Shown one piece after another: positions 10,279 through 20,000 of a DNA stretch of 53,065 nucleotides (positions are counted from its first letter, which is position 1; every line of letters starts with the position of its first letter). Location: contig NZ_QLMH01000018.1 of the NCBI RefSeq assembly GCF_003259935.1, positions 1-53,065 of the forward strand. The letters are read 5' to 3'. Position numbers and translations under genes: made by a program. Below the pieces are notes generated by a model. The model ran no database searches. It had not been told where the DNA came from and saw only the letters and a list, made by a program, of their open reading frames with translations. Origin of the DNA: Paranoxybacillus vitaminiphilus (GTDB lineage: Bacteria > Bacillota > Bacilli > Bacillales > Anoxybacillaceae).

Positions 10279-11052
10279 TTATCTTTTCTCGACGTTTTTT
10301 GCATATAAAAGCTGTAGTCCTTTTAATGTTAAAAACGGGTCAACGATATCGATGACTTTTGACTCTTCCGCAATAAGAGGAGCTAAGCCGCCCGTCGCAA
10401 TCACTTTAGGCGGAACCGGACTTTGCGCCTTCATCCGTGATACAATTCCCTCCACTTGTCCGACATAACCGTATAATATCCCCGCCTGCATCGCGCTAAC
10501 CGTGTTTTTACCAATAATATCATCGGGGCGGGCAATTTCGATGCGCGGCAATTTCGCAGCGCGGGAATATAATGCTTCTGTAGAAATCGTAATTCCCGGT
10601 GCAATCGCTCCTCCCATATATTGTTTATGCTCATTTATGTAGCAATACGTAGTAGCGGTGCCAAAATCAACGATAATAAGCGGACTTCCATATAAATGGA
10701 TGCCGGCAACAGCATTTACAATTCGGTCTGCGCCCACTTCTTTTGGATTATCATATTTAATATTTAATCCTGTTTTAATCCCAGGTCCGACGATAAGCGG
10801 CTTGATTTGGAAATATTTCATACACATGCGTTCAAGGGCAAACATGATTGGTGGTACAACAGAAGAAATAATGATACCATCAATGTCAGAAAAATTGAGA
10901 CCAACATGATTTAGCAGCGATTTAATAATCATGCCGTATTCGTCTTCCGTTTTGCTCCGGCTTGTCTCAATACGCCAATGATGCTTTAACTCTTCCCCTT
11001 CATATACCCCTAAAACCGTGTTTGTATTCCCTACATCCAAAACAAAAATCAT
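10279..11052 (-). CDS. coaX: Type III pantothenate kinase
   Basis: CoaX phosphorylates pantothenate in the first step of coenzyme A synthesis; the type III form is not feedback-inhibited by CoA. The 257-residue protein belongs to the ASKHA fold: phosphate loop [15 protein letters not shown] at the N terminus, the [11 protein letters not shown] segment, DFGTATTYC, and the [18 protein letters not shown] motif. The ATG follows AGTGGGGATGA. It follows ftsH after palindrome A2. Confidence 0.96.
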   Translation of the reverse strand: MIFVLDVGNTNTVLGVYEGEELKHHWRIETSRSKTEDEYGMIIKSLLNHVGLNFSDIDGIIISSVVPPIMFALERMCMKYFQIKPLIVGPGIKTGLNIKYDNPKEVGADRIVNAVAGIHLYGSPLIIVDFGTATTYCYINEHKQYMGGAIAPGITISTEALYSRAAKLPRIEIARPDDIIGKNTVSAMQAGILYGYVGQVEGIVSRMKAQSPVPPKVIATGGLAPLIAEESKVIDIVDPFLTLKGLQLLYAKNVEKR

Positions 11053-11140
11053 CGCTTCATCCCCACTTCTTACAAATTTCTGCTTTTTTCATCATATCAT
11101 AAGTGATCGTGAACAAGACAAATAATTAGATTGAAAAAAA

Positions 11141-11258
11141 GGGGCTGACCCGAAAGTGTCTGACCTCACGCACAACTCATCATATATAGTGATTTATCCA
11201 ATGTTATATACTATATATTGTGGTTGTGGGATCTGACACTTGGCTTAGGGTCAGCCTC
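11141..11258. repeat. Family A palindromic element, copy A2 (abuts ftsH stop)
   Basis: The long inverted repeat has outer arms GGGGCTGACCC and GGGTCAGCCTC, middle arms AGTGTCTGACC/ATCTGACACTT and inner ATATATAGT/ACTATATAT. On the minus strand, GAGGCTGACCC begins at the base after the ftsH TAA codon. Its sense is opposite to A1 and A4. It could end ftsH transcription; the whole hairpin is much longer than ordinary terminators. Confidence 0.85.
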
Positions 11259-13157
11259 TTATTCTTCGTCTTTTTTCGTGTGAATGTTTACTTTTACATC
11301 GTCCGCTTTTTGTTCAGCGCTATTTTCTCCATCGTTAGGAAGAGTGCCGTGCTCAAATAAATGTTTAATTTGCTCTGCATTTAATGTCTCTACCTGTAAC
11401 AATGTTTTCGCAATTAACTCAAGCTTGTCACGCTGCTCTGTTAAAATTTGCTTTGCTCTTTCATAGCATTCTTTAATAATGCGTTGAATTTCTAAATCAA
11501 TTTCATAAGCGATTTGATCGCTGTAATTTTGTTCATTATGAAGGTCGCGGCCTAAAAAGACATGGCCGTGAGATTGACCGAACTGCATCGGTCCGAGTTT
11601 TTCGCTCATTCCAAACTCTGTTACCATACGGCGAGCAATGCTTGTTGCACGCTGGAAGTCATTGTGGGCTCCAGTACTTACTTCACCAAACACAATTTCC
11701 TCGGCAACGCGGCCGCCTAACAAGCCAGTAATTTTATCTAAAAGCTCCGGTTTTGTCATAAAGTAACGGTCTTCTTTCGGGAGCATCACCGCATAGCCGC
11801 CCGCTTGCCCGCGCGGTACGATCGTTACTTTATGGACCATATCAGCTTCGTCAAGCACCATACCGATAACTGTATGTCCCGCCTCATGGTAAGCGACAAT
11901 GTTGCGCTCTTTTTCGGAAATGACACGGCTCTTTTTCGCCGGCCCGGCAATGACGCGGTCTGTGGCCTCGTCAATGTCGCTCATGTCAATTTTCTTCTTG
12001 TTTTGACGCGCTGCTACGAGCGCTGCTTCATTCAGCAAATTCTCTAAGTCAGCCCCTGAAAATCCAGGTGTTCGCATCGCAATCGCCTTTAAGTCAACGG
12101 ATTCATCTAAAGGTTTGTTGCGCGCGTGAACTTTTAATACCTCTTCTCGTCCCTTTACATCCGGACGGTCGACTGTAATTTGTCGGTCAAAACGTCCCGG
12201 ACGCAATAAAGCAGGGTCTAAAATATCCGGACGGTTTGTCGCTGCAATAATAATGATCCCCTCATTACCGCTGAAACCATCCATTTCAACAAGCAATTGG
12301 TTTAATGTTTGCTCGCGCTCATCATGTCCTCCGCCAAGACCGGCACCGCGTTGACGACCGACTGCGTCAATTTCATCAATAAAGATGATACACGGAGCAT
12401 TCTTTTTCGCTGTCTCGAATAAGTCGCGCACACGTGACGCACCGACACCGACGAACATTTCAACGAAATCAGAACCGCTGATCGAGAAAAATGGAACGCC
12501 TGCTTCTCCGGCAACCGCACGCGCCAATAACGTTTTACCTGTACCAGGCGGACCAACAAGCAGAACACCTTTTGGAATACGTGCGCCGAGCTCGACAAAT
12601 TTGCGTGGATCTTTTAAAAACTCTACAATTTCAATAAGCTCTTGTTTTTCCTCATCAGCGCCAGCTACGTCTTTAAAGCGAACCTTTTTCTTTTCTTCAT
12701 TATACAGTTTCGCTCTGCTTTTACCGAAATTCATTACCCGGCTGCCGCCGCCTTGCGCTTGGTTAAGCAAGAAGAAAAACAAAATAAAAATAATGACAAA
12801 TGGAATAATGGAAGTGAAGAAAGTCACCCAACCGCTTGTTTCGTCTGCCGGCATCACTTCTACTCTCGCCCGCTCAGCAGCTGCATCAATCCGGTCAAGA
12901 ACTTGCTCACTATTAACAACATACGTTGAGAAATATTGGTCTTCTTCATAAGTCTTTAATTGACCTCGTATTTCATATACGCCACGCTCTGGCTTCATTG
13001 AAAGCGATTTAACATCGCCATTTTCCAAATGTGTCATAAATGCATCATATGTCATCGGTTCGGTCCGTTGATTGCTTCCATTAAAGAAACTAACAACGCC
13101 AATGACAACAAGAAAAATCAATAAATAAAATATCGTATTACGGAAGATCCGATTCAT
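11259..13157 (-). CDS. ftsH: ATP-dependent zinc metalloprotease FtsH
   Basis: FtsH is a membrane-anchored AAA+ protease that degrades membrane and regulatory proteins; B. subtilis needs it for normal sporulation. The 632-residue product has two N-terminal membrane segments (about residues 6-24 and 110-130), a Walker A GPPGTGKT, Walker [10 protein letters not shown], the second region of homology ending RPGRFDR, the zinc site HEAGH (about 425), and an acidic tail. The ATG follows GGGAGGAGG. A ~106-bp gap separates it from hprT upstream. Confidence 0.98.
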   Translation of the reverse strand: MNRIFRNTIFYLLIFLVVIGVVSFFNGSNQRTEPMTYDAFMTHLENGDVKSLSMKPERGVYEIRGQLKTYEEDQYFSTYVVNSEQVLDRIDAAAERARVEVMPADETSGWVTFFTSIIPFVIIFILFFFLLNQAQGGGSRVMNFGKSRAKLYNEEKKKVRFKDVAGADEEKQELIEIVEFLKDPRKFVELGARIPKGVLLVGPPGTGKTLLARAVAGEAGVPFFSISGSDFVEMFVGVGASRVRDLFETAKKNAPCIIFIDEIDAVGRQRGAGLGGGHDEREQTLNQLLVEMDGFSGNEGIIIIAATNRPDILDPALLRPGRFDRQITVDRPDVKGREEVLKVHARNKPLDESVDLKAIAMRTPGFSGADLENLLNEAALVAARQNKKKIDMSDIDEATDRVIAGPAKKSRVISEKERNIVAYHEAGHTVIGMVLDEADMVHKVTIVPRGQAGGYAVMLPKEDRYFMTKPELLDKITGLLGGRVAEEIVFGEVSTGAHNDFQRATSIARRMVTEFGMSEKLGPMQFGQSHGHVFLGRDLHNEQNYSDQIAYEIDLEIQRIIKECYERAKQILTEQRDKLELIAKTLLQVETLNAEQIKHLFEHGTLPNDGENSAEQKADDVKVNIHTKKDEE

Positions 13158-13263
13158 TTCTTACCTCCTCCCACATCAAACACGCTATACTCAATAGTAT
13201 CATAGAAAATCATTCCAATACAACAAATTGCCTTGTCTTCTGCAAAGTCTCCTCAATAAAAAA

Positions 13264-13809
13264 TTATTTGCTGTACACTTCCGGCTTTAACACGCCAATA
13301 TATGGAAGATTGCGGTATTTCTCGCAGTAATCCAAGCCATATCCAACAACAAATTCATCAGGTACAATAAACCCAACATAGTCGGCTTCAATATTTGCTT
13401 TGCGTCCCGACGGCTTATCTAAAAGAGTGACAATTTTAATCGACTTTGCCTTGCGATATCGGAATAGTTCAGCTAAATAGCTCAATGTCAAGCCGCTGTC
13501 AATAATATCTTCAATGATAAGGATGTCGCGGCCCTCAACAGAAGTATTTAAATCCTTTAAAATTTTTACCTCTCCAGATGAAACTGTCGCATTCCCATAG
13601 CTTGATACGTCCATAAAATCCATTTCTAAATATGTATCCATATTTTTTAATAAATCAGCCATAAACGGCATAGCACCTTTGAGTACACCAACAGCTAACG
13701 GAAAACGGCCCTCATATTCTTTCGTAAGCAATTGACCTAATTCTTTTACCTTTTGTTGAATTTGTTCCTCTGTAATCAATACTTTTTCAATATCTTGATT
13801 CATGCTCAT
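13264..13809 (-). CDS. hprT: Hypoxanthine-guanine phosphoribosyltransferase
   Basis: This purine salvage enzyme attaches ribose 5-phosphate from PRPP to hypoxanthine or guanine. The 181-residue type I phosphoribosyltransferase has [13 protein letters not shown], the PRPP motif [17 protein letters not shown] and [18 protein letters not shown]. The first ATG with suitable spacing from GGGAGG is used; a GTG two codons upstream is too close and another ATG two codons downstream is possible. It follows tilS by 21 bp, a conserved pair. Confidence 0.96.
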   Translation of the reverse strand: MSMNQDIEKVLITEEQIQQKVKELGQLLTKEYEGRFPLAVGVLKGAMPFMADLLKNMDTYLEMDFMDVSSYGNATVSSGEVKILKDLNTSVEGRDILIIEDIIDSGLTLSYLAELFRYRKAKSIKIVTLLDKPSGRKANIEADYVGFIVPDEFVVGYGLDYCEKYRNLPYIGVLKPEVYSK

Positions 13810-13830
13810 ACTCACTTTCCTCCCAGATGT

Positions 13831-15216
13831 TCATTGCTCCTTATAGTGTAATACAATATAGCGCTTTTTTGTAATATCAGTTGCTTCATAAATTGATTTT
13901 TTTAAACAAGGAAGCCATAGGATATTCCCAGCTCCATCTTCAACAATCGGCCATCCTTCTCTTTCCGCTAAAGGAATTTTCGCATCAATAAAAATATCTT
14001 TAATCTTTTTTGTACCGTTTGTCCCCTTTAAAGTCATTCGGTCACCAGCACGCCGTGTTCGAACGCATAGAGGAAGCGATACAGATTCCGAATCGATAAT
14101 AAATACATCATTTCCCGTAAGCTCCTTAGGATAGTGTTCCCAAACTTCGCTAATGATTGCATATCCGTTCGGGAGAGGTACAACAGAAGGAATTTCGATT
14201 TTTAAATGATACGTATCCATTTCCTCTTCTTGGAACGTAAACGTGCAAATATCATACGAGCGAATAATTTTTAAACCGTTTGGAAAATCCAACCTTCCTG
14301 ATGGACGTTGACGATCTAAAAAAGTTAAAAAACTGCTTATATGTACAGAGGATAAATCAGGAGGAATATCCTTATAAAGATAGTTTAATATTAGTTGAAT
14401 CCCTCTTCTTTGTAAAGGTTTAGGCATTGTCTTGAACGGTTTAATTTGCAGTATGATTTTTCCTTGTTGTCTTTTAATTACCTTATTCAGTGCCTGCAAA
14501 GTTAATTCCTCTAAAAAAGCTTCATCCTCTGTCACCATTTCGCTATAGTGTTGAAACCGTTCATGCACATTTTGGTTTTCTTTTTTTAATAAAGGAACAA
14601 TGTAACGGCGAAATCGATTTCTTGTATAATTATCTTTCTCATTGCTCGGATCATAGCGAGGCTGTAATTGATGTTCCTCGCAATACGCTTCTATTTCGTC
14701 CCGGCTAACAGACAAAAGGGGACGAATAATGTAACCTCGACCAAACTTTCGTTTTACAGGAATTCCTCCATATCCTCTTCCAATGCTTCCTCTCACAAGC
14801 CTCATCAAAATCGTTTCAATTTGGTCATCTCCGTGATGGCCAAGCACCAAATAACGGGCAGAGTACTTTTCCATAACTTCCTCAAAGAAGCGATATCGGC
14901 ATTCTCGCGCTGCCGCTTGAGCACTTAGCCGCGAACGCTTTTGAAATCCCGGGACATCCATTTGTTTCGCTTCACATATAATACCGAACTGAGCGCAAAA
15001 ATGTTTCACAAACTTCATATCTTCTTCGGATTGTTTACCGCGGAACATATGGTCGACATGAGCAGCGATAATATGAAGCTGAAATTCATTTTGCAATTTT
15101 GAAAATATATGCAATAAAGCAAGCGAATCAGGACCACCGGAAACGCCGATTACCACTGTAGAGTTAGGGGCGAGCAAATCGTGTTTCTTTAAAAATAAAC
15201 GAACTTTCTCCAACAT
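13831..15216 (-). CDS. tilS: tRNA(Ile)-lysidine synthase
   Basis: TilS attaches lysine to C34 of the CAU-anticodon tRNA-Ile, switching it from AUG to AUA reading. The 461-residue protein has the PP-loop motif VIGVSGGPDSLALLH near residue 22, the YLVLGHHGDDQIET segment, a central domain and the C-terminal lysidine synthetase domain (GDRMTLKGTNGTKKIKDIF). The ATG follows GAGGTATG. In some bacilli TilS and HprT form a complex that activates ftsH transcription; the gene order here fits that. Confidence 0.96.
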   Translation of the reverse strand: MLEKVRLFLKKHDLLAPNSTVVIGVSGGPDSLALLHIFSKLQNEFQLHIIAAHVDHMFRGKQSEEDMKFVKHFCAQFGIICEAKQMDVPGFQKRSRLSAQAAARECRYRFFEEVMEKYSARYLVLGHHGDDQIETILMRLVRGSIGRGYGGIPVKRKFGRGYIIRPLLSVSRDEIEAYCEEHQLQPRYDPSNEKDNYTRNRFRRYIVPLLKKENQNVHERFQHYSEMVTEDEAFLEELTLQALNKVIKRQQGKIILQIKPFKTMPKPLQRRGIQLILNYLYKDIPPDLSSVHISSFLTFLDRQRPSGRLDFPNGLKIIRSYDICTFTFQEEEMDTYHLKIEIPSVVPLPNGYAIISEVWEHYPKELTGNDVFIIDSESVSLPLCVRTRRAGDRMTLKGTNGTKKIKDIFIDAKIPLAEREGWPIVEDGAGNILWLPCLKKSIYEATDITKKRYIVLHYKEQ

Positions 15217-15307
15217 ATTGTTACATACCTCTTTGCAGTTTATCTATCCACCTTCTTAATCGTATCACTAACAAAAAAATTTCTCAAAAGAGAACGTTTA
15301 TAAATGA

Positions 15308-16282
15308 TTACAATAATTCCCCATATAAATACATCACGTACATAAACAGGAGAAACATAACAATAAGAGCTGTCTCTAAAATCCCGCTGTGTTTTTTTCT
15401 TTTTTGATACCTTTGTTGAACGGCTCCTTTTCTACTTTGGTTTGCACGGCTGTTTGTTTTCGTGCGGGACGATTCGTCCATCACGACAGCCATTAGCTCG
15501 TGATGCATTTCTCTTGCATGATCATATTTACCGGCAATAGCACGCATGAGCACTTTTCGATACTTTCGCAGCGTTTCATCTGCGTCAATCATTTTCATTA
15601 ATTGTTCACGCCCATTTCCTTTTTTTTCAAAACGTTTCAAATAACATGCGTTCATCATAATCATGGCGACAGAAAACAAATCATACGACGGCTCTGCTTT
15701 GCGCGAACCCATTCCCCAATAACCACGGTCATAAAATTCAGTGAATTCTTTAATAGCTCTTCCTTTTAAAGTCGTTCCCCCAACATCAAGCAACCGAATT
15801 TTCGGGGCTTGGCCAACGACTAATAAATTTTCCGGCTTTAAATCGCCAAACACCCATCCTTCTTGATGAAGTTTTTCTAAATCAGAAAGAAGTTGCAAAA
15901 TAAGAACGACAATCCACTCTTTTCCTCTTTTTTGAATAAATGCAAGGAAATCTTCACCTTTTATATATTCCATAACATAAAAACAAACTATCTTTTTACC
16001 ATAAGGGTCAAACCAATCATCGACATCTAACAAAGAAGGTCCAAGGGCAACTCCCTGGACCTTGGAAAAATGTTTTAATACATTTACTTCTGAAGTAATT
16101 GCCGTACTATTATCACTTAATTTCACCGCTACAAGCCCTTTTGGACTTTCGGCTAAGTAAACAACTCCGTTCGCTCCTTTGCCTAACGGCTTTATTATTT
16201 TATAAGAATGTTTGTGCCATTTTCCAACAATGACATACCCTGATGGGAGTTTACATAGATGATTCTTCAAAGTATTGTTCAT
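15308..16282 (-). CDS. yabT: Sporulation-linked Ser/Thr protein kinase YabT
   Basis: The 324-residue Hanks-type kinase has the glycine loop LGKGANGVVY, the VAVKLS lysine, a catalytic loop VFGDLKPENLLV (Asp in place, HRD histidine replaced) and LLDVGG in place of DFG with the metal-binding Asp kept. A basic linker and one C-terminal membrane segment (TALIVMFLLFMYVMYLYG) follow, with no PASTA repeats. In B. subtilis YabT acts at the septum during sporulation and is stimulated by DNA. The start overlaps the yabS 3' end by 32 nt; the ATG after a GTG was chosen. Confidence 0.9.
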   Translation of the reverse strand: MNNTLKNHLCKLPSGYVIVGKWHKHSYKIIKPLGKGANGVVYLAESPKGLVAVKLSDNSTAITSEVNVLKHFSKVQGVALGPSLLDVDDWFDPYGKKIVCFYVMEYIKGEDFLAFIQKRGKEWIVVLILQLLSDLEKLHQEGWVFGDLKPENLLVVGQAPKIRLLDVGGTTLKGRAIKEFTEFYDRGYWGMGSRKAEPSYDLFSVAMIMMNACYLKRFEKKGNGREQLMKMIDADETLRKYRKVLMRAIAGKYDHAREMHHELMAVVMDESSRTKTNSRANQSRKGAVQQRYQKRKKHSGILETALIVMFLLFMYVMYLYGELL

Positions 16283-16988
16283 CACCAGATATCAGGCTCC
16301 TTAATGAACGCTTTTTCTTAAAATAAGTCAACGCTTCACGCAATGCTGGTCCTGTAGGGGTAAGTCCCCCTGATGTAAGCTTAGGGAAAACAGTTGATAA
16401 CGCTTCAAGCTTTGGTGTCCAATCTAGGATTTTCTCAACGTCTCCCCGTTTTCCTGGAAATACAAAAACAGCAAAATGATTATCTCCAATGCGCGCATTA
16501 AGGCTAAGCGATAAATCAAACAAGGCCTCTTTTACAGTCGGTAATTTTGTTTTCATACTTCCGCTTGTATCTACTAATATTAAAACTTCTAATTCAACGG
16601 TTTCCCCAAGTTCATCAACGACTTCCATTACTTCACCGCGCTTTTCCGGCGGCAAATCTTCCATTGTCACGTCAGAGCCTAAAATCTGTTTTAACTCCCT
16701 GTTTATAACCCCTTGTAATGTTTGTGTCATCGCTTTTCTCGTTACCATTTGCACTGTTTGTGACAACTGCTTCGCATAAACAACTTGACTGACACCGCCC
16801 CCTGACATCGCAATTCCCTCAATTTCGCGCAAACCGCTTTCATCAATTGTATCTTTGTCAAGTACTCCGATCACATTTACCGTAATTCCCTGCTCTCTTG
16901 CCAATGCGGCCATCGCTACCGGATCTTCACCATGATTGGAACAACCGTCTGTAATTAAAAGAATTTGCTTTAACGTTCCTTTGCGCAC
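16251..16988 (-). CDS. yabS: VWA-domain protein YabS
   Basis: The 245-residue protein contains a von Willebrand factor A fold. An N-terminal strand region (ILLITDGCSNHGEDP) is followed by a MIDAS motif, DTSGSMKTK, about residue 140, with the further TPTGPAL threonine, implying metal-dependent protein binding. No signal peptide or membrane segment is seen. A GTG start is used after GGAGGG. It sits between spoIIE and yabT and overlaps yabT, as in B. subtilis; its biochemical role is unknown. Confidence 0.88.
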   Translation of the reverse strand: MRKGTLKQILLITDGCSNHGEDPVAMAALAREQGITVNVIGVLDKDTIDESGLREIEGIAMSGGGVSQVVYAKQLSQTVQMVTRKAMTQTLQGVINRELKQILGSDVTMEDLPPEKRGEVMEVVDELGETVELEVLILVDTSGSMKTKLPTVKEALFDLSLSLNARIGDNHFAVFVFPGKRGDVEKILDWTPKLEALSTVFPKLTSGGLTPTGPALREALTYFKKKRSLRSLISGDEQYFEESSM

Positions 16989-17047
16989 CTTTCATTCCCT
17001 CCTTTTGTCTATTACCATCATCGCCGGAATGAAAGGATTTTATACTT

Positions 17048-19519
17048 TTATTGCGCTTTTTTCATGTACGTATAGGCAGGTATTGTCGCCCATTTTGGTG
17101 TATTGTGCTTAATTTTGGCGACAACAATCGTCATATCATCTTCAATTCTTCCTGAGCATGTTCGAATGACTTCTTCCATAATGAGATCAGCGACTTCTTG
17201 CGGATCATTTGTTTGTAGCTCCTTAATTTTCCGTTTCATCCAAACATCGTAATTTTCTACATGAGCAGGCCCTTCAAAAACACCATCGCTCATCATAATT
17301 AACAAATCTCCTGCTTTTAATTGTTCGCTGACTACTTCAAACTCAAATTCTTTAATAATTCCCATTGGTAAATTGCTCGCTTCGATTTTAATGACTTTGT
17401 CACCTCGTTTTACAAAGCTTGGGGTCGAACCAATTTTCAAAAATTTTGTTGACGCATCTTGTAAATCAATCATTGCTAAATCGAGCGTTGAAAAAATTTC
17501 ATCTGTCGTTCTTAACGAAAGAATCGAGTTAATTGATTTAATGGCAACCTTCTCTTCAATACCTGTTTGCAGTATTTGCTGTAAAAGCCTCAATGTTTCA
17601 TTGCTTTCATTATGAGCTCTTTCGCCATTTCCCATTCCATCGCTAATCGCTATCGCATATTTACCGGCACCGAGTTCAATCATTGAATAACTGTCGCCAG
17701 ATATGAATCCTCCACCTTTTGCCGCATGGGCAACTCCTGTTTCAATAACAAATGCTTTCGCAGAACCAAAAGCAACATGACAATATCCATTAGGATACGC
17801 TGCACACTCTTCTCTTTTAACAACAATCGTTTCTCCTAAAATATCAGAAAGCATCGGTGCAATGAGCTTTTCGCACTCACCGCGTCCATCACAATACGGA
17901 ATGCTCATTTCGATATCAACATTTCCTTTTTCTAATCTGTAAATATCAACATGTCCGATTTCCAAACCAAACTCTCGTAATGCCTCAAGAATTTGTTCTT
18001 CCTGCAAATAATGGTTTTCACGCTCCCTTTGAATTTCGTTCGCAAAATCCTCCATTACTTGTGAAACACCCATTAATTGTTCAGCAACAAGTTTTCTGCT
18101 TTCATTGACTTGTTTACGCAGCTTTTTATTCGCTTGATAATAGCTGAATTCTTTTTCAATTAACTCAACAACTTTTTTCGATTTTACACAATGTTTATCC
18201 CACTCACCAGCCAATTTATGATTAAGCTTTTTTGTATCTACTTCAAGCATAATTTGTTTCATGTATTCATAAGTTATATCAAACTGCTGGGACCAGCATT
18301 GCTCTTTTTTAAAGCATGTTTGGCATGTTTTCCCAGCTATATTACTCAGAAAATAATCGATTTCTCTTTCTTGATAGTCATCTTCTGAAGCTAATCGGTA
18401 ATTGGAAAAGCTGTTAGCTAACGCTTGAAACACTCGGGAAAATTCAGCGACACGATGAGCAGTGACATCACGGATTTTTCTTACATATTGCTGTTGCTCG
18501 TTTGCATGCTCAACAGTACCAGGAATATGCTTTGCAACTTTTTCTGTTAACGACTTTGATGTAAGCATAAATAATATAACGGCAATCATTGATTCAGTCA
18601 CTGTTGGGATAATTTCCGCCTTCCCCTCACCATATAAGCCAATTAACAACGTAGCAACGATCAGTCCAAATGAAACACCTATTTTTCTTCCATCTTTTAA
18701 CAATCCACCCAAAAGCCCGGCAAATGCTAATAAACTCATCTGATATAGACTATCGACATTAGCCAAACTTAAAATTAAACCTGTAACCACCCCTACTGTT
18801 GAGCCAATCGTCGCTCCTGCCACAAAAGCAAATAATATTACAAGATAACGCGACATAATATGTTCTAAAGATAAGTCTTGCAATGACCAGCCAATTGTAC
18901 CGGTTAACATGGAAGCAAGAAGAATAATAATTGAAATAATTTCCTCTGGCTTTAATAATTGTTTTCGCTTATGCACCGTCAGCAGTGGAACGCTTTGTAA
19001 AAAAATGAGAGTTAAAATAAAGCTAAGCCCTGATTCGACCAACGCCATAACGATTTCATATACCGTCCAATTGTTTGAGAGAAAATAAATGATCGTTAAT
19101 TTAATTGAAAAAGATGTAAAAAAAACAACGAAAGGCATCGCTTTAATAGAATCACTTACAAATTTTTTGGTAATATGATTGAAAATGAAAAATCCGAACA
19201 TACTTGTAAAAATGAACAAAGTTGTTTCAAATGATAATGTTAAAGCCCCTGCTGTCAAAGCGATAAACGCTAAGCCAGCTTTATCGCGCTGCATGATATA
19301 AACCGCAGCAAAAAAAGGCAAAGCAAATGGAGTAATTTTTGATAAGATAAGGGCTCGTCCCAGCAAAAAGCCAATAATAAGCAAAATAAACCCTTTATGC
19401 AGTAAAAGATGCTCCATTCTTAATTTAAGACGACGAGTCCAGCGAAAAAATACTGTCCGAGTTTGCTCCAGCGGTATGTCCGAAAATTGATTCATTAAAT
19501 TTCTTGCTACTCTTTCCAT
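17048..19519 (-). CDS. spoIIE: Stage II sporulation protein E, PP2C phosphatase
   Basis: SpoIIE dephosphorylates SpoIIAA at the polar septum and so activates sigma-F in the forespore; it also binds FtsZ. The 823-residue protein has about ten membrane segments in its first ~320 residues, a central cysteine-containing region (CQTCFKKEQC) and a C-terminal PP2C domain with AISDGMGNGERAHNES and LLIMMSDGVFEG, which carry the metal-binding aspartates. The ATG is chosen; a TTG two codons earlier has better spacing from GGAGG and is possible. It is preceded by a promoter with a 21-bp spacer. Confidence 0.97.
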   Translation of the reverse strand: MERVARNLMNQFSDIPLEQTRTVFFRWTRRLKLRMEHLLLHKGFILLIIGFLLGRALILSKITPFALPFFAAVYIMQRDKAGLAFIALTAGALTLSFETTLFIFTSMFGFFIFNHITKKFVSDSIKAMPFVVFFTSFSIKLTIIYFLSNNWTVYEIVMALVESGLSFILTLIFLQSVPLLTVHKRKQLLKPEEIISIIILLASMLTGTIGWSLQDLSLEHIMSRYLVILFAFVAGATIGSTVGVVTGLILSLANVDSLYQMSLLAFAGLLGGLLKDGRKIGVSFGLIVATLLIGLYGEGKAEIIPTVTESMIAVILFMLTSKSLTEKVAKHIPGTVEHANEQQQYVRKIRDVTAHRVAEFSRVFQALANSFSNYRLASEDDYQEREIDYFLSNIAGKTCQTCFKKEQCWSQQFDITYEYMKQIMLEVDTKKLNHKLAGEWDKHCVKSKKVVELIEKEFSYYQANKKLRKQVNESRKLVAEQLMGVSQVMEDFANEIQRERENHYLQEEQILEALREFGLEIGHVDIYRLEKGNVDIEMSIPYCDGRGECEKLIAPMLSDILGETIVVKREECAAYPNGYCHVAFGSAKAFVIETGVAHAAKGGGFISGDSYSMIELGAGKYAIAISDGMGNGERAHNESNETLRLLQQILQTGIEEKVAIKSINSILSLRTTDEIFSTLDLAMIDLQDASTKFLKIGSTPSFVKRGDKVIKIEASNLPMGIIKEFEFEVVSEQLKAGDLLIMMSDGVFEGPAHVENYDVWMKRKIKELQTNDPQEVADLIMEEVIRTCSGRIEDDMTIVVAKIKHNTPKWATIPAYTYMKKAQ

Positions 19520-19552
19520 AATCAATTCACTCCTCCGTTTTATATTAATCCT

Positions 19553-19585
19553 ATTATATAGTTAGAATGATCAAAATTTTGTCAA
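19553..19585 (-). promoter_or_regulatory. Spo0A-activated sigma-A promoter of spoIIE
   Basis: TTGACA (19580-19585) and TATAAT (19553-19558) on the minus strand are separated by 21 nt, not 17. This long spacer between good hexamers is the hallmark of spoIIE and spoIIG promoters, where Spo0A~P compensates. TTGACAAA itself resembles a degenerate 0A box, and CGTCGAA (19611-19617) upstream differs from TGTCGAA by one base. Confidence 0.85.
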
Positions 19586-19649
19586 AACAAGAGGAGGATA
19601 AAAAAAACCCTTCGACGAAATTCACCGTAACACGAGATAAAAAAACAAA

Positions 19650-19680
19650 AAACACCGATTTCGTAAAGAAATCGGTGTTT
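19650..19680 (-). terminator. Intrinsic terminator after tRNA-Glu
   Basis: AAACACCGATTTC and GAAATCGGTGTTT form a 13-bp stem with a 5-nt loop, with a T-rich run following on the minus strand. It ends the two-tRNA transcript and lies just upstream of the spoIIE promoter region. Confidence 0.9.
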
Positions 19681-19689
19681 TTATACCGA

Positions 19690-19761
19690 TGACCCGTACG
19701 GGATTCGAACCCGTGTTACCGCCGTGAAAGGGCGGTGTCTTAACCACTTGACCAACGGGCC
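19690..19761 (-). tRNA. tRNA-Glu (UUC)
   Basis: The 72-nt cloverleaf has acceptor GGCCCGT/ACGGGTC, anticodon arm CCGCC-CTTTCAC-GGCGG giving anticodon TTC, and a GGTTCGAATCC T-arm. CCA is not encoded. It follows tRNA-Met by 10 nt, matching the B. subtilis trnSL-Met/Glu pair. Confidence 0.97.
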
Positions 19762-19771
19762 ATTTCTGTAT

Positions 19772-19848
19772 TGGTAGCGGCGGAGGGAATCGAACCCCCG
19801 ACCTCACGGGTATGAACCGTACGCTCTAGCCAGCTGAGCTACGCCGCC
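19772..19848 (-). tRNA. tRNA-Met (CAU)
   Basis: The 77-nt tRNA has acceptor GGCGGCG/CGCCGCT, anticodon stem-loop ACGG-TTCATAC-CCGT giving CAT, and T-arm GGGGGTTCGATCCCC. CCA is encoded. It is most likely the elongator Met tRNA, by synteny with B. subtilis trnSL-Met1. A lysidine-modified tRNA-Ile would share the CAT anticodon and cannot be excluded on the anticodon alone. Confidence 0.93.
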
Positions 19849-19862
19849 ATACAACGATAATT

Positions 19863-19891
19863 ATTGTAATAGTTTTATTTTCGCTAGTCAA
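19863..19891 (-). promoter_or_regulatory. Sigma-A promoter of the tRNA-Met/Glu pair
   Basis: TTGACT (19886-19891) and TACAAT (19863-19868) are 17 nt apart on the minus strand, placing the start about 8 nt before the tRNA-Met 5' end. Confidence 0.8.
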
Positions 19892-19928
19892 TACTTTTTA
19901 TTCATTTTTTTCATTTTTCAAATGAAAA

Positions 19929-19950
19929 AGCACCCATTCGAATGGATGCT
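19929..19950 (-). terminator. Intrinsic terminator after yabR
   Basis: AGCATCCATTCGAATGGGTGCT folds into a near-perfect hairpin followed by TTTTTCATTT on the minus strand, between yabR and the tRNA promoter. Confidence 0.8.
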
Positions 19951-20000
19951 AGTAAAAACGCTCTTTATCTAACCTGCCATCTATATTGTTCAGCAGCAAG

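Noticed and set aside
12385-12951. 188-codon plus-strand frame inside ftsH
   Set aside because: It is the complement of the conserved AAA+ domain; codon pattern reflects ftsH, not a gene.
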